A program made the translations under genes and the position numbers. Below the pieces are notes generated by a model, which saw nothing but the letters and a program-made list of their open reading frames with translations, did no database searches and was not told the DNA's origin. Shown here one piece after another: positions 11,800 through 22,538 of a DNA stretch of 64,000 bases; the stretch's first letter is position 1, and each line of letters opens with the position of its first letter. This stretch comes from Rosellinia necatrix (lineage: Eukaryota; Ascomycota; Sordariomycetes; Xylariales; Xylariaceae): the NCBI GenBank assembly GCA_021209875.1, contig JAGYVD010000003.1, forward strand, positions 4,526,001 to 4,590,000. The letters run 5' to 3'.

Positions 11800-14700
11800 A
11801 TGGATGCAACAGCTAACCCGGCTAACTTGATCGCTATTGTAGATCCGGCGTTCAAAGTCATCAGGCGCATGAACGATGTACGCAGGGTGGCAAAGAAAGG
11901 CCCGAATTGCACCAGGACGTATTAACAGTCTACGAACGCTCAAAAAAGCCAAGTGGCCGGTTGGCAAACCCGAGGTCTGGAGGATCCTAGGTAAATTGCA
12001 GTCGTTGACGGATACCGTCACAATAGCCCTTCGTCGAGCAAATCTACAAGTCGGGGTCGATACTAATAAAGACGTCAAGTTCTTGAGGTACGCTATCAAC
12101 TTGGCCGAGTTGAAAACCGTGTTGAAATGGATCTGGCCACTGGATTTCCGCCCACTGCAGGACGCCACTCAGCGACAGCCGCTTAGCGGCACCAGCAGCT
12201 GGCTCTTCGACAACCCGCAAGTTCGTGGGTGGTCCGACTGTAGAACAAGAACGCTGTGGCGCCATGGCATACCCGGCGCTGGGAAGACAGGCTTGGCTAC
12301 GGCCCTGCTGCAAAAGCTTCAAAAGAAACACGCACACGCGAATTTAGCCGTTCTGATCGCCTACTGTTCCTTCGACGACGCTGGTACCCATCCATCGTAC
12401 AACAACATCATGTTGTCAAACTTCCTAAGGCAGCTCACAGAGAAGCGGTAAGAATGTCGGAAGCTGTCCGGAAGCTGTATACGGAGCATACGCAAGACGG
12501 AGGGCAAGCACGCCCTAGTCAGGAAAGGCCGATTAGGGTACTATCAAAGGAGCTGGAGACATTTGATAAAACGTTTATTGAGGCCCCTGGTGAGCAGCGG
12601 CCCGAACCCAGCCTCGAGGGCGAAAAAGAAGACAAAAACGAAGACCAGGCCCACACTGCGTGTTACTACTGCAAGAATTGCAGGCGCGACGTATGTGTGA
12701 AATGCTATGATTAGTATGACATATGTTTTGGCTACCACAAGCCGAAAGAATGCTTCGTACGGGCCTGGCCTGGAATAGTTACCGTTACCGTCCATCTAGA
12801 TGGCCTCGAGCAATACATATTCTGACGCATCAATAATAATGACAACCTCAAGTTTCTACTTGAAAACGCCGGGGACAGGGCATACCGGCTTTTTGATACA
12901 ATTGCCACGCGAGTACAGGAGGAATCCCACGAGATGTAAGCTTCTTGGTTCCCCTCCATGAGAATTGAGGTCTAACTGGCCAAAAGGTTTCTACTGGCAA
13001 GGTTCCACATGGATGCCCTAGAGCAACAGGTCACCGCAAGAGATCTGATTAACGCGCCCGGCGCGCTCCCGTCTAACACCAACGACATCTACAACAGCGT
13101 GTTTAATCGCATTAGTAGCCAGAAGCTGGTGTCCATGCTGGCGAAGCTACCGATCGTATTAGCAACAGTGAGGACATTGCTTTCTACCGAATCTCTAGCC
13201 TATGCGATTACTGTCAAACAAGGCTATGACGACATTGGCGAGCTCGCGCTTTCCGATGTGAGGCATCTAGTTTCCATTTGCGCTGGCCTTGTCGTTATTG
13301 ATCTATCTGACCATATTAGGCTCGCCCATGAAACCATCGGCGACTACATAGCTAAAACTGGCCTCAAGTAATCGAAGAATGGACGTGAAACCCTTGCAGA
13401 GATTTGTCTGATATACCTACACTTTTCGGCATTTGCTTCTGGTTGCTTCTGGTGCATGTGCCGGTCTGGGGCACGAACTGTTACTATAAGAACGATAGAA
13501 TAAGTATCCTTTCCTTGGATACGTAGAGATGTATTGGGGTACACACAGCCAGCGGGCCCACGGGCAGGTAGCATCGCCCACACGAGTACCGTCACTTCTA
13601 AAGGTCGACTTTATCGGACAACTGGCCCAAAGTTTGATGGCAAACCAAGAAAATGTCGCAGCAGCAGCACAGTTCATGTGGATAGATGATATTGAATCAT
13701 CCTCAGGATAGGATGCTGAAGAGAATGTTCGTGGCCTACACTTGAGCGCCTATTTCCGCCTCACTAGGGTAGCCTCGAGCCTTCTAGCAACGGGCGTTGA
13801 CGTCGACATCGGCGACTGTTTACAGACAACGCCGTTCATGTACGCCACTCAGGCAGGCCATGCCGATATTGTGCATTTGCTACTGCATTCGGGCCCAGAC
13901 CCTGGTCGCATATCTCGAGGAGGACGGACGGCTCTTCATAGAGCCTGTGAGAATATCCACGTTGCAGTGGTTTAAGGAGATCATTTCGTCAACAAAAGAC
14001 GTGACCGTCAATGCTATAGGTGGAGGATGCTCATGGAATTTCTTAGCCCTCATGTGGGCGATTATAAACGAGAGCACCGAGCTTGTGAAGCATTCGCCCA
14101 CGAGGAAAGACATCGATCGACATAAACGTGAACCGCTCGCCCTAATCACTACCAACTCACCGCTTTGCATCAGTGTGTGGTTGATGGGGAAATTGAAATT
14201 GCGAAGTTGCTCCTCTCTGACGAACGTATCACAATAGACACCGTAAACCCTTCAAGCCAGACAACCTTAACAGTGGCCGCCCAGGAAGAATACGGTGATA
14301 TGGTTACTCTGTTCCTTGAAAAGGGAGCCAACACGGATGCTAGAGGCATTGACGATGGCCCTGCATTACTTTTTACTGTCGATGAGAATGCTCTGGTGCG
14401 TGTTAGCATACTCATTGAGCACGGCGTTGACTACAAGTTCAAGGACTTTCACGAGCGTAATATTCTTCATAGGTGTGCAATTAATAGCCTCAGTACCATA
14501 ATGCGCTATCTCTTAAAGACACTTTCGGATCTTGGCCTTAATTCCCAAGACGGCTCTGGAGAAACGAAACATTCCTCCACAATGCGGTTAGTCACAATTG
14601 GGAAGCGGTAGTCCGAGTTCTGCTGGAGAATGGGGCGCGCACCGATATCGAAGACACGCGTGGCAAAAACCCTTTGCGTCTAGCCCGCGACCAAAATCTA

Positions 14701-15423
14701 GATAGGCTATTTGAACTACTAAAAAGCACCAGGCTAAAAGAACAGGATGATGACGAACACTCACGACGTTATGCGATGCTCATAGGTAGTGCGAACGATG
14801 ACCCGTCAGTACAACGAAGGCGGACGGACACCCTCATGGTAGATTATAAGATGCCGATAGACGCCGCGGTCGGAGACTCGATGCCACAGAACTAGAGACC
14901 TACTTGAACGAGACAGGGCCCGAAGCTTTGGAGGTTATAAAAGACCCATTTCAGGAGCTCCTACATATTGCAATCCGTTGGGGGCGTTGTGACAACCTCC
15001 GTCTGCTCCTGGATAAGGGCACCGAACTGCTGATTAATCGCAGCCGCAATCTAAATGAGGGTGGGTGACTTACTGAACAGGACACCGTTAGCTTTCTCCA
15101 CGTCGGAGAAGTTTAAACCTATGTTCGGCTTCCTGCTGGTCAAGCGAGGCGCCAGCTTCGACAGGTCTGAGTGGGATAGACTCCTGTCGACGCTGAGGTA
15201 CGCTGTGGAGTGCGGCGAGTTTGAAGTCGTCAAGATTCTAGTCGAGGGAGGGGTCCCCTTCCGGATCAAGGATAGGTTGAACCAGACCCCTTACCAACAG
15301 GCTAAGGGCGCCAATTTTGAACGCATCACCAAATACCTCTACGAGCAAGCACGCAAGGGGAGGACGGCCTCGATGAACTCAAGTTATATGACCGCGAAGG
15401 CCACGGAGGCTTCGGATGTCTAA
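11800..15423 (+). pseudogene. Decayed NACHT-ankyrin STAND (NLR-like) gene
   Basis: Reading frames across this stretch together make a fungal NLR. An N-terminal STAND-type helix segment (NDVRRVAKKG; from an ATG at 11800) is cut by TAA at 11923. In another frame, KWPVGKPEVW leads to a NACHT P-loop, GIPGAGKT (~12268-12291). A frameshift near 12440 leads to SEAVRKLY, then a ZZ-like Cys cluster (CYYCKNC, CVKCYD) with in-frame TAG at 12712 and TGA at 12823. A 51-bp intron (12936-12986; donor GTAAGC, branch TCTAAC, acceptor AAAAG) still restores the frame into FLLARFHMDALEQQVTARDL, ended by TAA at 13369. Ankyrin repeats follow in shifted frames (13780-15420; AGHADIVHLLL, GRTALHRAC, GEFEVVKILVEGG). 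The Walker B region (usually DALDEC) is missing. At least five stops or shifts make an intact product implausible. In this family, intact members act in non-self recognition and cell death. Confidence 0.85.
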
Positions 15424-16206
15424 ACCGTAGAAACAAGCGAAGGAATCGCTGGCTCGACAAAAGGTCAGGGAGAAGCTATGCTACCATCCGAGGCTAAGAT
15501 GCCCGTACTCACGGAGAAAGAGGCTGGGCTGGTGAGAAAGTGTTCTAGCATCATCATCATGGTAATACACCGAATGGGGAGGTCTTGAAGAAGAGCTCTG
15601 CCAGTAGCACTAGGCCGTCGTAGAAGGGCCATCGTGGAATGGCCCAGAGAGAGAGAGAGAGAGAGAGGGAGGGGGAAAGAGAGATGTTTTGGCCATAATT
15701 CTTCTATTGGCTCTGCTACTTCTTTACAAGTAGGAATAGGGGGGCTATCATAATAATGTCTTTCTTTGATACCTGGAGAGATGAGATGAGAAGAGACTAC
15801 GATCCTAGATTTCTGTAAAATAATAACGTCTCTCTATTTGTGCTGAGGGTAAATGGGACTTTGAAAAGCAAGGAGAGTCTCACTTATAAGCAGCCACTCA
15901 TACTTGGGGAAGTTAGAATAGCGCGATCCACAGTTTGCGATGTGTCTCCCGCAGACCCACTCAGGACATGTCCTTGCCAAGATATTTCACGTGACCAAAT
16001 CCCTCCGAGACCTGGTGGTCGGCAATTGGTAAGTTAGTTATGGGAAGCTCCCGCCGTCATACTTAGGCAATGCTGTAGGTAGCGGACACAACGCAACAGC
16101 AGCCTCTACACCGATACATATCCCCGCGCCCGGCTGCCAACGGGAGCCGTCTACGTCGACGTCTGGCGAGCCACGAGCGAGCCACGAGCGCACCGAGTCT
16201 TCCGCC
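15424..16206. other. Intergenic with (GA)n repeat; NDUFB10-type gene promoter
   Basis: Contains a GA-dinucleotide repeat at about 15646-15683 and the 5' leader of the complex I gene. The first ~100 bases may be flank of the NLR remnant. No other gene is recognised. Confidence 0.6.
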
Positions 16207-16679
16207 ATGCCGACCCCCGAATCCGCGGCCTTCTTGGCCAAAAAGCCGACCGTTCCTCCCACCTTCGAAGGCGTCGACTACGACGACAACAAGCGGCTGA
16301 AGCAGGCCCAGGATGCTGTGATCCGTGAGCAGTGGGTGCAGGTCATGATGGGACGTCTGGTCCGTGAGGAGCTCAGCAAATGCTACTACCGCGAGGGCGT
16401 GAACCACCTCGAGAAGTGCGGTCCGCTACGAGGTTAGTCCCGGCCCGACACCTCTCGATCAGTCGAATGCGCATACACACGATAACCCCCCAATTCACAT
16501 CATCACCCCCGTCCCCTCCCTCCCCCGGAACATCATGAGGCCGACAAGATCCATCCCGAGCCGGTGGTAGGGGGACACAGGCTAATTTGGTCGCAGAGAA
16601 ATACCTCCAGATGCTCAAGGACCACCGAATACGGGGCTACCTGTTCGAGCAACAGAACTACATAGAGGGAAAGAAATAG
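16207..16679 (+). CDS. NADH:ubiquinone oxidoreductase NDUFB10/PDSW-type subunit (fungal 12 kDa subunit)
   Basis: Two exons, 16207-16432 and 16597-16679, total 309 nt (102 aa). The 164-bp intron splits codon GAG (exon 1 ends CGA G; exon 2 begins AG AAA TAC). The protein starts MPTPESAAFLAKKP and contains a Cys pair in KCYYREGVNHLEKCGPLREK, which matches the Cys-QREG-Cys region of NDUFB10. It ends in a basic tail, GYLFEQQNYIEGKK. NDUFB10 is an accessory subunit of the membrane arm of mitochondrial complex I, facing the intermembrane space, where its cysteines form disulfides. The short length and lack of a cleavable presequence fit the fungal 12 kDa subunit. NDUFB7 was considered, but its twin CX9C pattern is absent. 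Confidence 0.85.
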
Positions 16680-18560
16680 AAGAGCGATTCGCCCCGATTG
16701 GCCCTGATTCGCCCCATACATCCAAAGGCTTGAGCGTGACCGGGCAGTACCCCCCGTCTCTACACGGCGGCACGGAGACTCGGCCGAATGGGAGGGGTGC
16801 AGGGAGAGATATGTTTCCGGGGGACATCGCGGGTCTGCGGTGAAGACGCCTTGCGATATTCATTAGACCTGTCACTGTACATAAACGGCATAAGGAGGAA
16901 GAGAGACTGTGCAATTAAACCCGTCAATCTACAGAAATCTGGTCAATTGAAGCTTGAATTTTGGTAAATGCAGCTGTTGCATCAATGCGTTGGTATAATA
17001 CCTCCAGCTACCTACCATACCTCCCATGACTACCTAGGTACTTATCATACCATACCTACCTAGGTACCTACCTAAGGTATCTAAGTACCTAGTTTACCTA
17101 CGGCAGGGTTCTAAGTTTTACCAATTGCCAAAGATGCGGATGCGATGAACTGGGCTTAGCGCAATTGCCGCTTTTTCTCAGGCTCGGCTCAGCCAGTTAT
17201 CAGTCAGGTGACTGTGAAGCGGTCCATGTACATTTATGCATTGTTTTATGCAAAAGAAATGGACCTCGGAACGGTTTCAGCTCCAAAAACGGTTCCAGCT
17301 CTCAAAACCGTCCCTCTAAGTCCATACCAACAAGTTCTTGGAATAGAGGCAGTAACTGCGGTACGCCTTAGTGGCAAGAACAGAAACCGAAGCTTTATGG
17401 CTTCAGAACTCTCAGCTTAGTAAGTCATATCCAAGGCCAAGTGCTAACGATACGACCCCCCCTATATTGAGGGTCGTTACACTTGTTATTACCGTAGACT
17501 ATTCAAAAAAAAAAAAAAAACTTTCCGAGCCAACCGAGATACCAGCAATGCTATCTATATCTTCAAAGATAGTCTCGTTATCAGATTCTCCTTCTCTAGC
17601 AGCCTGCTCCCCGGCCTCATATACTTCCATAGAGACACCAAGAAGCGTTCGTACGCCGTCGACCGCTTCCTGGTGAGAACATGGTCGAGAGAGCCTGACG
17701 TAGCAGTACACATCCAGGGTTGATGTTGACCGGCTATATTATATGCAGGCGTCTAACTGGAAGGGACGCAGATGGGGGACGAGCAGTACTTTTGGGAGAA
17801 GGCCGCGACATGCGTGAATGATTGAAAAGGCTACCCGCTCCAAAACCATGCCATTGGCCTTGATGTCGACCATATCGAATCTGGTAAGCTCCGAGAGATA
17901 ACCCTCTTGATCCCTGGCGGGGACGAGGACCTTGGTTGCGTGCCTGTTTCGATAGTATGAGAGAAGGGGAAAATATGTATACGGTAAAATCACCGGGCGT
18001 TAGCTCGTCGAGAATGGTATCGGCGATGGCCATGCTGAAGGCCCGACTGGTGCTACTCGAAGCCCATGCTCGGAGACGTCCAGAGGGGCTTGGTTTGTTG
18101 GTTGTTGGCCTCGAGGCATAGGCCGAGAGGATTCTCGACCCCACCAAGGTAAGCGGCCGCTTTCGTATACCTTTTCACCATTCAGTAAGTCTTATAGGAA
18201 AAGAGGATGACCCATCTTGTAGAACGTTTAAATCATAATATGTGAATATGAGATCTTGGTTTCGGATTTTAATGGACAGGATCTCAACAACTAATATAAT
18301 AGTACCTGTCGTTACAAAAAAACAGGTGCTTTAGATTCTATGTTAGGCCCTTGTAGAAGTGCGAAATCGACAAGATAAGAGCCCCCCTTTTTGAGAGCCT
18401 AGCGGATAGATGTAGCCTACACTATTTACTTCTGTAGCTCTATATTTCCAAGAACTATCTAGAGCTTGTTATCAAGCAAAACAACAACTAGATATATAAG
18501 CAAACCTAGACAAGCTTACAATATCCAAAGGACCATTTTATCATCATTGTTATTTTAACC
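16680..18560. other. Intergenic with CCTAGG-type runs and unplaced coding-like scraps
   Basis: Dense TACCTACCTAGGTACC runs lie at about 17020-17100, and an A-tract at about 17505-17519. On the minus strand, 17499-17711 and 17739-18147 give ORFs that look somewhat coding-like (for example DGVRTLLGVSMEVYEAGEQ, and in another frame MVLERVAFSIIHACRGLLPK). No family could be named and the frames do not join by splicing. They may be remnants of a decayed gene. Confidence 0.35.
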
Positions 18561-19172
18561 ATGTTAATCACTTTGGTATTCACGTGGCTCTACGCCGTTT
18601 GGCTGGCCATCTTTGTCGTTTTGCTGGTTACGCGGTTTTACTATACAGGGCTATTCAGAGCAAGCCAAATTTACCAGCTTTTAATTACCTTTTCTATCAT
18701 CCTTTTACTATTCATATCCATTCTGGCTCCGCTCCTTACTCTGAATATCGTTACTCGAGACATAATTTCTGCTACAATCAGTATCTCTACAACCTACATC
18801 ATAGTGCGTGGATTAGTATCTGCTCTGATTCTTCGGTACTGACAGCAGACCTAGGCGCTCTTGTGTGGCGGTAGTACGAAAAGACTTGCGTATGAAGCAG
18901 TTGCTTCCCGGAAAACAGAGTCGCGTACGAGTGGGCTTCTGTTGTACAGTGTTTTGATACTGTTGGAAGGAGTTGGCATCTCTCTTTTGGTTTACGATTC
19001 GACCGCAAACCAGGCAGCGGCTCGAGGCCTCGTCATTATCGTTGTAGCATATTCCCTCGCAGCAATTTGGATGGTTATATTATGGGCATTCGGGGTTTAT
19101 AAAGGAAACGCCACCATCCGAGCATATCATCTGGTCACGATTTCCGCGATGTTCTTGCTTCTCGTCGCCTAG
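18561..19172 (+). CDS. Small multi-pass membrane protein, unknown family, possibly broken
   Basis: One frame runs from ATG 18561 to TAG 19170-19172, interrupted only by TGA at 18840 and TAG at 18852. The first part (93 codons) is three or four hydrophobic helices (LYAVWLAIFVVLLVTRFYY, LLITFSIILLLFISILAPLL). The second has three more (LLLYSVLILLEGVGISLLVY, GLVIIVVAYSLAAIWMVIL, ISAMFLLLVA). A 39-bp GT...AG segment, 18836-18874 (donor GTACTG, acceptor GGTAG), removes both stops in phase and would give about 190 aa with six or seven helices. That intron is very short for a fungus, so two nonsense mutations are equally possible. The layout recalls fungal 7-helix proteins of the DUF7702 kind, but that resemblance is weak. 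It lies in the accessory island. Confidence 0.45.
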
Positions 19173-19679
19173 TCCTCCTGCTCGCCCTTTTCCATACACA
19201 TATTCGGTACATTTTATGGGGGATATTAAACATATGGGTAGTTATGCTTGTCTCGTTGCTTGAAGCCCGCGCTCTGTATAATAGTCGGGTCCAAAATGCG
19301 TCTACAGGGTCTATATAGCTTGGTCGGTTGTCATAGACTTGCCCGGATTATGTAGCGCCTACCAGACCCTATCCATTGTTGTGATCTATTGTTATTGTAG
19401 CCTCTTGCGTAGACCTAGCGGAAGGATGCCAATCCTCTACTCGAGGCGTGGGCTGCAGCTATCGAGGATTTGCTGCGGTTACGAGCTAAGCAAGGAGTCT
19501 GGATTACGTGATGAAATCATCAGCAGCGTCATGGTTCGTGGGGGAGGCTTACAATAAGACGGGTTAGCTAACGAGATAAATAAAGGAGAAAACTATTACA
19601 TCAACCACAGAGAGCGGCCTCAGAAAGGATGGTTCAAGTCAAAAGCATTATTAGGGATTAGGCGCACTCTATATGATCG
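19173..19679. other. Intergenic between convergent genes
   Basis: About 500 bases between the ends of the membrane-protein gene and the nuclease/kinase fusion gene. Short ORFs only; nothing recognised. Confidence 0.5.
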
Positions 19680-21950
19680 TCACTGTTCTATTGAACGCTT
19701 AACATTTTGTACAATAGACCGTAGCTCTGTTGTGAATTTGTTCTTTATGCCTTGCTTCTCTTGACACATACTGTGCTTCCGTTTCCTGTTTGGACTAGTT
19801 AGACCAAGGGGCTCCTGATTAGAGAATTTGGCTCGCTCAAAGTCTACGATCATGACATAACCGTTATCGGCATCGTATAGTATATTGCGTGGTTCGGCAT
19901 CACCATGGAGAACATGCAAATTATGAATCGCCTTGAACCCGGCGCTAACTGTGTCGACGATAGCGGCCTTGTCAGCCTCACTAGGTAGGTCAAACAGAGG
20001 CCGCCCAGCCCAGCCCAAGAACAAGAAGTGCTCATAAACACCGCCGTTATAATAATACGGCAGAACCAAATCCACATTGCCAAGACAGACGGGGACGTAT
20101 CTCCCCTGAATGGTACGTAGCCGGTCGTACACCTTTTTTTCATGCTGTAGACGGCCTAGGTGGGCGTGCTCTACCCCTTTGGCGACAAGAGTGTAGCCAT
20201 GAGAAGACAGGCGGACTTTGAAAAGTGCGCCGACGGACCCGGATAGGTGAAGTGGCATGGCGTCGGCATCTGAGCCACGATCTCTGGCTAACTGGGCTCG
20301 CATCAGGCGCCGATACTCGGACAGGCTGATGTGCTGTCGCTGGTGGTCACTGAAGTTGGGGCATCCGCCGTCCATGGGCCCGCCGCTCGCTAGTCCTGAC
20401 AGACACTCTTGGGTACAGAAGGCCCGGTCCTGAATTCTCGTCTGCGTTTTTTTCCGGATTTGCTCCTTGGTTGTGCCGCTCGTACCGCCGCCGCCACGAC
20501 GATCTCGCTTTGCACCCTTAGCCGCAGCGCCTGTCGAGGCAGATGCCTTTTTAGAGGAGCGCAGCAATCGAGACTCGGATGGGGAAGGGGGGGGTCCCTC
20601 GTCCTCGCTCTCATCCTTGTTCCGGAGGCTGGTATTGCCGTCTTCTAATCGACGGCGGGAGCGCGTCTTGATGGGCGAACGTGTGAAGCCCTTCCAGCGT
20701 TGAGCCTTGTAGGGAGATGCTCTAGGGGCTTTGCGTTCGGTCTCGGGAATGTCTCGTAGTACATCTTCGAACTCGACAGCCCAGGTGTCCAGGCCCTCTG
20801 CGCGGTCGTGCCAGGCCAGGGGCGGCGGCGGGGAGCGAAGGGCCTGGAGCACAAAGGCGAATACTTGGGCGACGGCGGTGCGATGCAGTCGATTCTCGTC
20901 GTCCTCCATGACATCCAAGTTCGGCACGCAGACAGAATAGTATACAATGGACGGGTCGTCGGGGATATGCAGAAAGATAAAAGTCTCTCCCGTACACACG
21001 TAGCCGTATTGGATGTCTTTGTCGACCATGTAAGAGAACAGTTGAGTGATGACGGCGGCAGTGAGGCGCCTTGACGCGAAAGCGAAGCCCTGGCCGTCTT
21101 GGTTAATCACGTCACGTTCCGGCTGGATTTCCTCTCTCAGGCCAGCAACGACCTCGTCCCTGGTCAGCTTGTGCGGCGCCTTATACTCGATCGCAAGTGC
21201 TGGGACATTTCGGTTGTCGGATCTCCTGTATATGCAGAACTGATCGGCGGGCCCTTTCCTGCCTCGCCCGGCCCTGCGACGAGCTCGCTTCGGGGCTGGG
21301 GCCGTGGCGTTGGCGCCGACTTTGACGTCCTCGGTCACAGTCATCTGCTCGATGGAATGGGAGACGGCGTCGATCGTGTTACCGAGGTTCATGTGGCTCT
21401 CGAATGTGACAGATCCCAGGAGGCCGAGGTGGGCACGGAGCTGCTCATCGTTGTATGCCGCGTCGGCCAGCTTCTGGACGGCATTCTCAACTGTGTCGCG
21501 CTCGAAATGTTGAAGGCCCATCTCGCTAGCGATGGGATGGATCAGGGATGCGACATAGTCGAGCTGGTGCGAGGATGGGAAGGCGGGGTCTGAGCAGAAG
21601 GACTGGTAGACCGACAGCCGATCCCAGATGTTCTCCTGTCGCGTTGGATAATCGTCCCATGGGACAATGCGTCGAGGGTAGATACGGCCAGTCGGGTTGG
21701 TGGTGTCGCCCTGTGTGGTCAGCGACTTCTCGGTCACTACCTGGATAGCACAGCTAAGCGAGTGGCAGGCCTCGAGATATTGTGGGAGCGCCTGTGGTCT
21801 CGACTTCTCGTTGCGTTGCTCCTCTTCTCTGCGTCCGCGTTGCTCTTCTGCAGAATGTTTCTCGGCATTCTCGCGTCTGCGTTGCTCTTCTGCAAAACGT
21901 TTCTCGGATGCTTCAAGCAACGCGCGCAACCTGGCAACCTCATCATCCAT
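19680..21950 (-). CDS. PD-(D/E)XK nuclease-like / atypical protein kinase fusion
   Basis: Single-exon ORF. I prefer the ATG at 21950 (MDDEVARLRALLE, 756 aa), where the coiled coil begins; an upstream in-frame ATG at 22037 would add 29 unremarkable residues. Positions use the 756-aa numbering. Residues 1-50 form a charged coiled coil with a duplicated AEEQRRR-type unit. Around 235-305 is a PD-(D/E)XK-like core: Asp236 (PADQF), Glu255-X-Lys257 (LAIEYKAP) and helix Gln303 (TQLFSYM). A basic, disordered linker (410-505) and a Cys/His cluster (FCTQEC, GGCPNFSDH) precede an atypical kinase lobe: Lys591 (TLVAKG), catalytic HGD (682-684, then AEPRNIL) and DFE in place of DFG (703-705). This nuclease-like plus kinase-like layout is a lineage-expanded fungal family related to the REase/kinase parts of Crinkler-like proteins. 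Its role is not established. All catalytic residues appear present. Neighbours are a broken zinc-finger gene and an NLR remnant. Confidence 0.75.
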   Translation of the reverse strand: MDDEVARLRALLEASEKRFAEEQRRRENAEKHSAEEQRGRREEEQRNEKSRPQALPQYLEACHSLSCAIQVVTEKSLTTQGDTTNPTGRIYPRRIVPWDDYPTRQENIWDRLSVYQSFCSDPAFPSSHQLDYVASLIHPIASEMGLQHFERDTVENAVQKLADAAYNDEQLRAHLGLLGSVTFESHMNLGNTIDAVSHSIEQMTVTEDVKVGANATAPAPKRARRRAGRGRKGPADQFCIYRRSDNRNVPALAIEYKAPHKLTRDEVVAGLREEIQPERDVINQDGQGFAFASRRLTAAVITQLFSYMVDKDIQYGYVCTGETFIFLHIPDDPSIVYYSVCVPNLDVMEDDENRLHRTAVAQVFAFVLQALRSPPPPLAWHDRAEGLDTWAVEFEDVLRDIPETERKAPRASPYKAQRWKGFTRSPIKTRSRRRLEDGNTSLRNKDESEDEGPPPSPSESRLLRSSKKASASTGAAAKGAKRDRRGGGGTSGTTKEQIRKKTQTRIQDRAFCTQECLSGLASGGPMDGGCPNFSDHQRQHISLSEYRRLMRAQLARDRGSDADAMPLHLSGSVGALFKVRLSSHGYTLVAKGVEHAHLGRLQHEKKVYDRLRTIQGRYVPVCLGNVDLVLPYYYNGGVYEHFLFLGWAGRPLFDLPSEADKAAIVDTVSAGFKAIHNLHVLHGDAEPRNILYDADNGYVMIVDFERAKFSNQEPLGLTSPNRKRKHSMCQEKQGIKNKFTTELRSIVQNVKRSIEQ

Positions 21951-22211
21951 TGAAATAGTAGTACTACAAGATAGAAGGGTCGAGATAGTGATATGATATG
22001 AAGATATGGGGATGTGACGCGATGTGGAGCTTTCCAAGGTTCTATCGTTCCTTATCCCATGATTCGTCTAGCTGCATTACCCCGCGTTGGGCGGCTCAAA
22101 TGCATTTATGTGCTTTCGGCCCCTCCCGAGCCTCCACTTGCTCCCTCTTTTCCCTCGTTCACATACTCTCTCCACCTAGTCACCTAGTCGGCCGCCCTAC
22201 TACGTAAATCA

Positions 22212-22538
22212 ATGTCTACTAGAGCTAGGCGCTCGATCGAAATCATGAGGTACGATTTTGAGTGCGGCACATGCGACAAAGGTCTTCAGCGCAGGGTGGC
22301 ATGCTCGTGATAACCACCTCCCGAGGTCCGTTCTACAGGCCACCGTGCCCCTGAATTCGAATGCGACCAGTGTGCACGCTACTTCGACTCTGACGCGGCG
22401 AGATTCCAGCACATGAGTGCCTTGAACCATTTTGAGTGGGACTGCCCGAAATGCTCCGACATGGTTAAGAGGGGGGGTGGGGGCGGGGGAGGATCACGGT
22501 TGTTAATAGGAAGGTTTGCTCTTGACTTCAAGGAGTAG
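22212..22538 (+). pseudogene. Broken C2H2 zinc-finger gene
   Basis: One frame from ATG 22212 to TAG 22536-22538 encodes YDFECGTCDKG, then tandem stops TGA TAA at 22308-22313. In the same frame follows TGHRAPEFECDQCARYF, then FQHMSALNHFEWDCPKC. The second half is a complete C2H2 finger (C-x2-C-x12-H-x5-H) plus a CPKC pair. The first half keeps only the Cys pair and has lost its His pair at the stops. The pattern is that of small fungal multi-C2H2 proteins of the APEFEC...ALNHW kind. No intron of normal size removes the stops (the best candidates are 32-43 bp with poor signals), so I call it a pseudogene. It is head-to-head with the nuclease/kinase fusion, 175-261 bp away. The minus-strand ORF across it is a shadow. 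Confidence 0.6.

Noticed and set aside
17734..18147. SET-domain-like GSLFNHS in a minus-strand ORF
   Set aside because: The other SET motifs are missing and a different frame of the same DNA looks equally coding-like; treated as chance.
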